DNA from: Caenorhabditis remanei
Taxonomy: Eukaryota > Nematoda > Chromadorea > Rhabditida > Rhabditidae
Reading direction: 5' to 3'
Assembly (NCBI RefSeq): GCF_010183535.1
Contig: NC_071332.1
Location: 16,182,001 to 16,246,000, forward strand
Length of the DNA: 64,000 nucleotides
Each line of letters begins with the position of its first letter. The first letter of the stretch is position 1. This document shows positions 42,946 to 52,198 of the stretch, in pieces. Under the pieces are notes generated by a model that was not told the origin of the DNA, did not search any database, and saw nothing but the letters and a program-made list of their open reading frames with translations. The translations under genes and the position numbers were made by a program.

Positions 42946-43556
42946 CTTTTAATTGTTTGGTTTTTTTCTGTACTGTCTTCCACTTCCTGCAAACTGTGGT
43001 TCTTTGAAGTTTTCTGTAGTTCTTCTTCATATCGTAAACTCCAAAATTGACATCACTTTTCTCTGCTGCTCCAAAATATACGCGCAGCACCTTGCCACTG
43101 GTGGCAGAGATTCAAGACTTTGCATCGCTCCAGAAGTGGGAGGAGCCTGAACAGCTGCTCAGATGTTCATGGAAAATGTGAACTACAGTCTATTTATCTC
43201 TCTTGACCATAGGGATCTCCCCTCTGACTCCCGCTCGTCCCTTTCCGTTCTTTTGTAAACATCGTTTTTCTGTATGCATTTGATTCATTTTCCAATAAAA
43301 CATTACTGACCTTGTCTCCTTGACTCATTCCAAAACAAAACGAAAAACAACAAAAAAAAAATCATTTCTACCACATGGCGGTTAGCTTCTACCCTCATTG
43401 TTTCTCACGGTTAATGTGTCACCGGTGGGGAAAAAAAGGGAAGAGGGAATGGGGAGGTTTTATTGCTATGAAAAGAATATATTTTTTGTTTATCGCTCGA
43501 ACTACTAAACCTACAGGTTTACAAACCACAGTTTCCAGAAACCCCCCCTGTCCAAA
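42946..43556. other. Spacer between Smr gene C and the acidic-protein genes
   Basis: Contains the AATAAA of gene C region (about 43296) and no supported gene. An acceptor TTTCCAG lies 20 bp before the next ATG. Confidence 0.4.
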
Positions 43557-43939
43557 ATGAGTCGCCGCCCATTAGCCCAACTCAATGAGAGTTCGGATCA
43601 ACACGAGGAGCATCGAGAGTCTATCGCACGTCACCAGGAAGAGCAAGTGAGCATTCGAGGAGCTTAAATTATATTTGCCTGAAATTTCCTTGAAATTTTC
43701 AGAACACCCCTAATTTCGATTTTGGCAATATTTGGGTTGAGATAGCGCAGGAGAATTTAAGGGATTATGATGAAGAGGAGGAGGAGGAGGAAGATGAAGA
43801 GGACGACGATAATGAGACTGAAATTAGTTCGGCAACAGAAAGCGAAGATGATGATGGCGACGATGATGAGGATTCTGAAAGTGAGATGGAAGTCGATGAT
43901 GACTTGGAAGAGCAACTTCAGGAGTCCCGCAACGATTGA
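43557..43939 (+). CDS. Small acidic protein 1 (MSRRPLA family)
   Basis: Two exons (43557-43646, 43703-43939) joined in phase 0 after 30 codons. Begins MSRRPLAQLNESSDQHEEHR and, after NFDFGNIWVEIAQENLRDY, becomes an almost continuous Asp/Glu tract to the stop. No signal peptide or known domain; likely nuclear or cytosolic. The neighbour at 44245 has the same exon pattern and N-terminus, so the two are tandem paralogues. Possible role as a histone-binding or acidic-tail protein is speculation. Confidence 0.7.
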
Positions 43940-44244
43940 AATCTGATCATTTTGTATTATGCAATATTATGGTTTTTAAATAAAAACTTAAAAAACAGTT
44001 GTGTTAAAAAAATGTTTTCGGATCTGATGCACTCTATCTGAAATTCGGACCGTATTGACCCTCAATTTTTTCAGGTTCCCTTCCAACCTTTGAACCTGTG
44101 TTGACTCCGCCCACCCATACTATTGTACGCACCGACCTCTTCTCCCCCTTACTAATTTTATAAACAGCACCGTACCCCGTCCCCCACTTTATTACTCATC
44201 AGAGGTCGACGTCCTCATCGTGACTTTCTAAGATATTACTCAAC

Positions 44245-44624
44245 ATGAGCCGTCGACCATTAGCTCCTCTAAATGCCGGATCGATTCAAGACCAGGAGCG
44301 ACAAGACACAGTGGATTTCCGTGCCACCATTCGAGTAAGTGATTCTGATGACTCACGTTTTCTTGTGTAATATAATAAACATTTCAGGAAAATTACGGCG
44401 TTGTATTTTTCAACAATGGAATTTGGGGGATGCCACCGCCGCCGCCAGTTCCGAATGACGATGACGAAAACATCGAAGAAGAAGAAGAAGAAGATGAGGA
44501 GTTTAGTGATTCTGATGGTGATGCCGATGATGAGTTGGAGGACAGCGATGATTCAGACGAAGACGTTGAATACGTCTTCGATTCTGATCCGGAAGAGCCG
44601 GTGGAGGAGCAGCGTGAGCAGTGA
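44245..44624 (+). CDS. Small acidic protein 2 (MSRRPLA family)
   Basis: Two exons (44245-44334, 44388-44624), again with a phase-0 intron after 30 codons. Starts MSRRPLAPLNAGSIQDQERQ, has WGMPPPPPVPNDDDEN, then a long acidic stretch (EEEEEEDEEFSDSDGDADDE) and stops after EEQREQ. Shares its first eight residues and layout with acidic protein 1. The hAT transposon at 44672 inserted 47 bp after the stop codon, probably in its 3' UTR. Confidence 0.7.
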
Positions 44625-44671
44625 GCATATTTTTTGTTTAGGAATTTGTTGTGTGTATATGTTGTGTCAGT

Positions 44672-47600
44672 CAGTGTGCATCTTCGAGACTCGGTTTCTC
44701 GAAAAACACATTTTTCGAGAATTTTTCGAGAAAATTTCGAGAAAATTTGCTCGAAATTTTCTCGAAATTTTTTCGAGATTTTTTAAAACTTTCGAGAATT
44801 TCTCGAAAGAATTTCGAGAAATTTTTCTCGAAAATTTCTCGAAAGAAAAAAATCCTCGAGGATTCCTCGAAAGTTGGATAAACAAAGCGCAATGCGTTAT
44901 TTCGGAGTGTCGTTGTTTATTTATTTTCAATTTTTTTTTCGTTGAATTTCGCTCAGTTTTTTTTTGTTTTTCTTAGTTGATAATTGCATAGATTTTTTTC
45001 TCTTTTTCAGTATGACTCCACCGTCACCGAAAAAAGTGAAAATTAATGTCAAAAATCGATCAATTGTGTGGAAGTTTTTTAAAGGAAAAATTGATCCATC
45101 AATGGAGTATGTTGATTGTCCATCGTGTGGAAAACGTTTAAAATATCTTGGAACGACATCTGGATTAAAGAATCATATTGAGAACATGCACGGAAAGGAA
45201 ATAGAGGAAATCATACAAAAAGAGGTAAGAAAAACAGTTTTTAACGTTAAACATGTATGCGTTTCCAGAGAACTGCCGCAAGTTCCGATGAAAAATCAAA
45301 TGAAGAAGCGAATAGAGAGTTGGCGAAGTAGGTTAGAATGTAATATATAATACTTTTTATTCCTTTTAGAGCGTTTGCAACGGGTTTGGTTCCCTTCCGT
45401 TTTGCCGAGAATCCCGAGTTTCAGAATTTTCTTCAAAAAATTCCCGATGACTACGTGTTGCCAAATGCAATGAAAATGAGAGTTTTGATTGATGAGATAG
45501 CGTCAAATCATGTGTCAAAAGTCAAAAAACAACTTGAACCAATCGGAAAGTTCACATTACTCTCCGATGGATTTTCTGATAGAAAAAGAGATTTCCACTT
45601 CTATTCGGCACACGTCAGTTATATTGATGCAAGTTTCAAAAGAAACATCACGGTAATCTGTAAAATTTGATTAAAAACAGTGTGATTTTTCAGTTTTTGG
45701 CTTTGCGAGCAGTGAAAAAAGGCGATTCGGCATCAATCGGAGAAGCTATCTGTGACATTCTCAATGAGTTTGGCTTAGAATTTTCTAACTGTTCAACTCT
45801 AACTGCAGACGCTGGTTCCCCGTTGGTTTCTTTAGCTGATAGGCATCAAATCGACAGGTAATAAAAATGAGAAGTAAAAGACAGTTGGGTTTTTTTAGAA
45901 TCCACTGCGCATGTCACGTGCTCAACTTGATTATCACTGATTTTGGAAAAATTAAGGAAGTCAATAAGATTCAGATGCATGTTCAGAAGTTTGCCAGATT
46001 TTTGGGAAGCCACAAAGAACTAAAATCAAACTTAAAAGCGTAAGTCCTGCGAATTTATTTTATTTTTTGACAAAACTGTTCAGTATGTCATCTGCAAAAG
46101 GAATTAATGTTCCGCTCCCTCTACCAATAGCACCAACTCGTTGGGGTGGAATAAGTATACTTTTGTGCCGATATCTTGCACACGTGAGTCAAACCATAAA
46201 AGATTCAATTAATGATTCAGTAAATAATCTTTACAGCATGAATCGGCAAAAAATTTGGCTGATTTTCAACATTTATTGCTGAAATCGTCGGAAATTGATC
46301 AAGTGAGACAGTTGTCAATAATTTTGAAGCCGGTTCATGATGCAATTCTGCGGGTAAGAATGAACTGAACAAAAATAAACGAAATAATCATTGTTTGCTG
46401 TTTCAGATGGAAAGAGATTCCTCATTCGCTTCAGAAATCGTTCCCACTTTGATATTTTTGCAAACTATCACTTTGAAAAGTGATGAACCACTGGCACAAA
46501 AGTTGGCTGATCTTGTTAGAAAGCGTTTGGATACATGTATGTCCAATTATCGACTTCTCAGCACCATGCTTTGCGATCATCGATACGCATATGTGAAAAA
46601 GTGGATTGAACCTCTTGAATGGAAAGATGTCGAAGCTTGGGTGGAAACTTATGATCAAGCACCGCCAACAGTAATTAATGCACAACGCAGTCATGTTGAT
46701 AACGAAAATATAGATGAATTTTTGAACAGCTCTTTAGCATCGGATTCCATCGTTCAAAACGATATTAAGGTATGAAATCAATAAATCTTATCAATTATAG
46801 AATGCTTTTCAGAGCGAGTTCGTTCGTTATCGTGCCCTTCTCACCACCAATAGACCGACATGCTCTTCTCCACTTGATTTCTGGAAGACTCAGTCATCGA
46901 ACTTTGAGAGGTTGTCGGTTATCGCTCTAGAGCTTCTTGCCAGCCCTGCGTCGTCGTCCGTTTCGGAAAGAACGTTCAGGTAAATCCTCTCAATTGAAAA
47001 AAAAAAACCTTATTCGAAAAGTTTACAGCCGATGTTCTGATTTCGTTCGCCAGAGGAAAAGAAACCGAGCCAAACTGGAGACATTGAACAATTTATTAAC
47101 CGTCTCTGAATTGTCGAAAATTAAGTGAGCATTATTGTCTTACAAATGAAAAAATACGTTGTAATTTTCCAGAAGGCAAGATCGTGCAGAATTCTCTGAC
47201 AATGAGAATTGCTTTGAACAGTCAGATGACGAATATTCAGATTCTGGAGACGAATCTGAGGATGATGATGACGTCATTTCGAGTCAGAGAGGAAGGTTAG
47301 ATGAAGAAATGAACGATAGCGACGAGTAGAGAGATAAGGATGATGACCTGTCAGAGTATAGCTGAATTTCGTTCTGATTTCTCTCGTTTTCTTTCATTTT
47401 TGGCATTTATTATCTTTTTTATTCAAAAAACTGTTATGCCTTTTGTTGTTATTTTTGATACTTACTTTTTTGAATAATTTTCTCATTTTTTTTCTGTAGA
47501 ACACAATTTTTTTGAATAAAGAATATTACTAGTTTTTCAACGAACTCAGAGCGTTTACTTCTGCTTTATTACCATCTTTTTTGCATGTATTGAAAAATAA

Positions 47601-47850
47601 AGTCTCGAAAATTTCTCGAGAAAACGTGGCTTCGAGTAAAAAATACACGAAAGATGTTTCGAAAATTTTTCGAGAAAAATTTTTCGAAAAATTCTCGAAA
47701 ATTCCTCGAAACTTTCTCGAAAGAAGTTTCGAGAATTTTTCGAGAAAAATTTCGAAAGTTTTTTCTCGAAAAATTTTCGAGAAAATTTCGAAACTCTGTT
47801 CGAGGAATTTTTCGAGTATTTTCTCGAAACGCCTTCGAAGATGCACACTG
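44672..47850 (+). mobile_element. Complete hAT transposon (3.18 kb)
   Basis: Terminal inverted repeats CAGTGTGCATCTTCGA and TTCGAAGATGCACACTG enclose a full-length transposase gene. The flanks carry an exact 8-bp duplication GTGTCAGT (44664-44671 and 47851-47858). About 200 bp inside each end is filled with TTCTCGAAA/TTTTCGAGA units in both orientations, likely transposase-binding subterminal repeats. The intact coding region, clean TIRs and perfect duplication indicate a recent insertion. Confidence 0.95.
45012..47329 (+). CDS. hAT-family transposase with BED zinc finger
   Basis: About ten exons with 45-60-nt introns; exon 1 45012-45224. Begins MTPPSPKKVKINV; BED finger CPSCGKRLKYLGTTSGLKNH followed by His. 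Catalytic core candidates: LLSDGFSDR (first Asp), TADAGSP (second Asp), the IHCACHVLNL block, and APTRWGG. The C-terminal dimerisation region reads PLDFWKTQSSNFERLSVIAL and ASSSVSERTFS, containing the third acidic residue. An acidic tail ends at TAG 47327-47329. No disabling mutation seen in the exons I translated, so it may be active. An acceptor directly precedes the ATG. Confidence 0.9.
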
Positions 47851-47858
47851 GTGTCAGT

Positions 47859-48400
47859 TAAGTATAGTTGTCATTTTTGTTACAGTTTTCGAGTGTTATA
47901 AGCTAGCTTGTTTATATGAAATTGTTGTGAATACTGAAATTGTGGGGGTTCTGAAATAAACCAAAAATTATGCCTGTGAAATTTACATACTTTGAAATCC
48001 GAGCAATTTGTTCAAAAACTTACCCGGCAAACTAGAAAACTTCCACGTCTTCAATTTTCTCGACTATTCATTACACGGAAAAACTTTTCGACCCCTCAAA
48101 CGAGAATTCAGCCCGGTCCACTGATTAGTACCCCTCCCCCCTTTTTCCATCACATGAAAATTCTGTCGTCGCCTTCTTCTTATTTCTTTCCGACAGTAAC
48201 TTCCCCTCGACACCTCATCACGAGGTCATAAACATAAATGAGCCCTCGCTTTCTCTCCCGCAACAGATGTGTACAAAAACAAATGAGCCCGCTGGTTTTA
48301 CGACACCACTCGATTTCGCGCATTCTCAATAACAACTAACATCTTGATATGTAGATTATTACACTTTATTACTTTAAAAAAAGAAAAATGAGGTATTGTA
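47859..48400. other. DNA between hAT and mariner insertions
   Basis: Continuation of the 3' flank of acidic protein 2 and a spacer without a recognisable gene. Confidence 0.4.
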
Positions 48401-49670
48401 TTAGGTTGGTGCATAATTTTCTTTCTTTTTTGAAGGTGTGACTTTGGCCTTCGGTCTCTGATCAGGAAGGTGGTTTTTCAACCCGTTTGTTTATGTAATC
48501 GAAAGTCCCTTTCAGTGTCTTGTTATCAGTTTTTTATTTCATTGCTCGCTCCTTTCCCAGCGAGAATGCCGCTTCCTTTTGTCCCCAACCGAATGCATAT
48601 TCGGCATGTGATTTTGTTTCTCTTTCTTTCTGGCTTAAAATCACCTGATATTCAAAAGAAGTTAACTGATATTTATCAAGCACATGCCCCTACTGCTCCC
48701 ACAATAAGACTTTGGATCGAAAGATTCGAAGCGAACGACTTCGATTTGGAAGACCGGACGCATCCCGGAAGACCAGTTGAGTTGGACTTGAGCGAATTGC
48801 AGAAAAATGTGGAAGCGGACCCATACCAGTCCAGTCGCGAAATTGCGATGGCAATGGGAGTTGATCATTCAACTATTGTGCGTGGATTGAAGTCCATCGG
48901 AAAGGTCAAGAAACTGGGTCGTTTCGTTCCTCATGCTTTGAAGGACTTTGACAAGAAGCGTCGATTGGATATGAGTATGTTTCTTCTGTCGTCCCACCGA
49001 ACCAAAGCTTGGCTGGATGATCTCATCACTGGGGATGAAAAGTGGGTACATTACTCTAACAATGTACGGAAGGCCCAGTGGGTTGACGAAGATGAGCAAC
49101 CAGCAGCCGTTGCCAAACCTGAACTTCACGTGAAAAAGGTGATGCTTTCCATCTGGTGGTCTGTTCGTGGTGTCGAGTACTGGGAACTTTTGGATGAGGG
49201 CAAAACAATAACAGCTGATGTGTACTCTTCCCAACTGCAAAAACTCAAACGAGCAGTTGCCTCGAGTCGTGGAGAAAAAGCAAGAGTTTTCTTCCAGCAT
49301 GACAACGCTCGCCCTCATGTTTCGAAAGTGACCAATGCCAAGCTGATGTCATTCGGATGGACTGTTCTACCCCACCCACCGTATTCTCCTGACCTTGCTC
49401 CTTCCGATTATTGATTGTTCAGCCACCTCCAACATCACCTTGACGGTAAAAATTTCAAGACAAAGGAGGATATCAAAAAGGAGTTGACCTCATATTTCGC
49501 TGAGCGCCCGGCTGAGTTCTGGCAGGAGGGAATCAAAAAATTGCCTGGTCGTTGGCAGAAAGTCATGGATGTTGATGGACAATATTTCGCCTAATTGAAG
49601 TTGATTTACTTTGAAATATTTTATAATAAAAATTTTGCAAAAAAAGAAAGAAAATTATGCACCAACCTAA
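48401..49670 (+). mobile_element. mariner transposon (1.27 kb)
   Basis: Ends TTAGGTTGGTGCATAATTTT and its complement, with TA on each side (48399-48400 and 49671-49672). The terminal sequence resembles cecropia-group mariners such as human Hsmar1 (TTAGGTTGGTGCA start). One transposase reading frame fills the interior. The TIRs are nearly perfect over about 30 bp, so insertion is fairly recent. Confidence 0.95.
48566..49594 (+). pseudogene. mariner transposase broken by one stop codon
   Basis: Helix-turn-helix N-terminal region (IRLWIERFEANDFDLEDR, HPGRPVELD), then the DD34D catalytic triad: first Asp in ITGDEKWVHYSN, second in FFQHDNARPH, third in YSPDLAPSDY. Directly after SDY a TGA (49412-49414) replaces what family members encode as an aromatic or His residue before LFSHLQ; the frame then continues open for 59 codons (HLDGKNFKTKEDIKKEL, WQKVMDVDGQYFA) to TAA at 49592. 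A truncated protein retaining all three Asp could still be made. Confidence 0.9.
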
Positions 49671-49831
49671 TATGTGTAGGTACGGAAGGAGAACTGGAAC
49701 CTGTGCCAAGTTTTCCAGAAAATCTAAGTTATTGAGCAACATTTTCAAACAGTGCCGACTTTAATAACATTATTGCGCAATTTTCGTGCCGCTTTTTGAC
49801 ACTCTAGCCACTTTTTGACACTTTTTTTGAA

Positions 49832-50181
49832 ATGAATTACTCCGATTCATTGCGTCACCTGTTAGCCGAGTTGAATAAGGATTCGGATCAAGACTGGATG
49901 AGGGAGCAGACATTGGCATTGAATGAGGTAATGAGATTGAGTTGCAAGGAATTTGAAATTTGAAATATTTCTGGAAGCAAATCAGGATCGGGAATAGAAA
50001 AACTTTCTGGGTGCTGGATCCTGAAAACAGAAAAAGTAATTTTGTACATATAAGTCACTTATCAATAGAAAAATAATGCATTTTTCAGATGATCGAAGAA
50101 GAGGATGCCTACATCAACTTTAGAGCTGCCTCCAGAGATACCGGCCCTGACGAAAATCACTATATGGCTACGGAGAACTAG
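49832..50181 (+). CDS. Small acidic protein 3, related layout
   Basis: Two exons (49832-49927, 50089-50181) joined in phase 0 after 32 codons, giving 62 aa: MNYSDSLRHLLAELNKDSDQ, then EEEDAYINFRAASRDTGPDE and MATEN. The LxxLN-x-SDQ core and intron position match acidic proteins 1 and 2, but the long acidic tail is missing. Probably a shortened family member; the mariner inserted upstream of it. Confidence 0.55.
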
Positions 50182-50555
50182 ACATGTAAACTACACAGCT
50201 TTTCATATCACCTCTCCTCATTTCATTTATATTACTTCTCTCTTCTATTCATTCAAAACATTTTCAGGGACGTGACATCCAGCTGTCATTAGTCTCCTCT
50301 TCTCTCCAAACCCCCATTCGTGAGTTTCTCTCAAAACAATACAACTATTTTATTTGCATTTCCCAAAAAAAGGTGTGCAAAGATGGAAAAAAGAACATTC
50401 AAAACCCCTTACCAAAAAAAGAAATTTCATGTGAAAATAATGTTTCGTGTTGTTCGCTCCTTTTTGTTTCGTTTTCTTCTCCATTTCTTTTCCTTACGGG
50501 TGCAACACTTTCCTACTTGATTCTCATCGATTTTTGTTGTTTTTCAGGTGAAACA

Positions 50556-50729
50556 ATGCTTGAGAACATCCTTCGTGAATGCACTGCTCGTTTCAATGGT
50601 GTCGTTATTCGGGAGCGACTTCTGAGAATCATGCTTCGGATGATGTATCAAAGGATCGCTGATGAAGAGCAACCAAATGCGGATCACAAAGATAATAAAG
50701 AGAATATTAAGCCTACTGTTCCAGAATAA
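50556..50729 (+). CDS. Small basic/helical protein (57 aa), unknown
   Basis: A TTTTTCAG acceptor ends 8 bp before the ATG at 50556, compatible with SL trans-splicing. The product MLENILRECTARFNGVVIRE continues as an amphipathic Arg/Met-rich helix (RLLRIMLRMMYQRIADEEQ) and ends in a charged tail. No known domain. It lies in the acidic-protein cluster; a longer upstream frame (from 50373) would add a hydrophobic leader but spans an apparent intron. Confidence 0.45.
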   Translation: MLENILRECTARFNGVVIRERLLRIMLRMMYQRIADEEQPNADHKDNKENIKPTVPE

Positions 50730-50931
50730 ACGGGTTTTTGGTTACATTTTTTTTAAAGTTTCATAGATCAGACTGTTATAACCCAGTTCTAAATTTCTTA
50801 CTGCAATTGCACTAGCTTATGTTCTCCAATCCACTACACTTTCAGATTTGGTCTCAACTATCGGAACCGCAGTGTCTAATAATGTAAGGAATCCCTAATT
50901 GTATACGGAGTCTAATCCCACCTCATTTCAG

Positions 50932-51699
50932 ATGAGCAACGCCGCCTCCCTTGGCTGCGATACGGACACTCTTCTGTCCAATGCAGATACCTACTCGGAA
51001 TCTTCGGATTCTGATGTTGAGGAAATCAAACAACCTAACCCAATCCGTCTTGATGCATTGGACCTCGCATTCGATGCCACCCAAGAGCAGTTCATCGCGC
51101 CATTATTCGCCAACCGCGCTGATTGGATCAACGTGTTTTCACCGGAGCAAATATTGAGAGTAAGGTTTTTTGTTATGGGGTTATTCAGGTCATATAAAAA
51201 TGTATTTTAATACATATTTTGCCTTATTCACAAACGGTGAAAAATGTACTTTTTTAAATATATTTTTTCCATTTTCCTACATAAGCATGTCGAAAAATAC
51301 GAAAAAGGGGAAGAATGTTGTTAGACCAACGCTAAACGGAGATTTGTAAAAATGGTTTCTCGGAGGAAAACCCGTATTAAAATGCACTTTTACATGACCT
51401 GAATAACCCCATTAATACCGTAAAAACTGTAATTGAGGTGCCCCCTTATTTGAAGTGCCCCTCTAATAAAGTTGCACTCCGACGCGGACGGACCTTTTGA
51501 ACAATAGAGTTGCACGCACCTCAAATACAGTTTTTCCGGTAAATTGAATATGAGTTTAATTTTTCAGATTGCCATCACTGCAATGCTCGGGAATCTTGAT
51601 CTCAACGCAGATGCCGAACCAATGGAGGAAGATGATGGTGGTGATGCTGATGGGGAGGACGACGGAGGCGAGGAGGATGTCAATATGGAGGAAGACTAA
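50932..51699 (+). CDS. Acidic protein 4 (118 aa)
   Basis: Two exons (50932-51159, 51568-51699), phase 0. N-terminal half MSNAASLGCDTDTLLSNADT with SESSDSDVEE and an ordered-looking centre (LDLAFDATQEQFIAPLFANR, ADWINVFSPEQILR); exon 2 IAITAMLGNLDLNADAEPME and a Gly/Asp/Glu tail. The acceptor is directly before the ATG, consistent with trans-splicing. Its intron carries MITE copy 4. Shares composition but not the N-terminal motif of acidic proteins 1-3. Function unknown. Confidence 0.65.
51418..51539. mobile_element. TA-flanked MITE (CCGTAAAAACT family), copy 4, minimal
   Basis: Only 122 bp: CCGTAAAAACTGTAATTGAG at the left, the complement with one mismatch (TTTTTCCGG) at the right, TA duplication at both ends (51416-51417, 51540-51541). 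The short interior has the same 'gcccctctaataaagttgc' and 'ccgacgcgga' blocks as copy 3. Lies in the intron of acidic protein 4. Confidence 0.85.
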
Positions 51700-52198
51700 T
51701 TTGTTAATTGTTATTCAATAAATGTTGATGTTGTTTTTTATCGCATCTTTTGTTTTTTTAAATCCAAATTCAACTGTTTACATATCTTCTATTACTATAT
51801 GTGTCTTCTGTCTGTGTGATAATGGTTTAGGGCTCTTCTCATTGTTCCATTAATAATCACTGTCATCTGAAATAGTCACTTCACTATTGCTTTGATGTAA
51901 GACTCGAAAATGTTTTTGAAAAATGAAGTTTTTTTCTTCAGATTAGACATTACCTAGCTCTCATACATCTGCTCAACAATTCGACATCATTTACACTGGA
52001 AGGTGTGCCAAAGTCAGAAATGAGAAAATAAACAACTTCCTCACGCCACCTGAATTAGATATTGGATTATTTTTGGTAATGCCAGCAAGTCGTCAGAAAT
52101 TATAGTATTCATGTCACGAAAGGGGAAGAAAAAGGAGAAGGATTATTTTCTCTCGGCCACTTCACTTCGTTTATTTTCCTCTTTTTAACGGATATAAA
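51700..52198. other. 5' flank of the soluble guanylate cyclase
   Basis: AT-rich with the AATAAA of acidic protein 4 at about 51717; no gene. The final 60 bp form the presumptive promoter/5' UTR of the cyclase. Confidence 0.4.

Noticed and set aside
44667..44930. Open frames on both strands over the hAT left end (and 47529-47959 on the right)
   Set aside because: They are translations of the TTCTCGAAA subterminal repeats, giving low-complexity Arg/Ser/Phe/Lys text in every frame; not genes.
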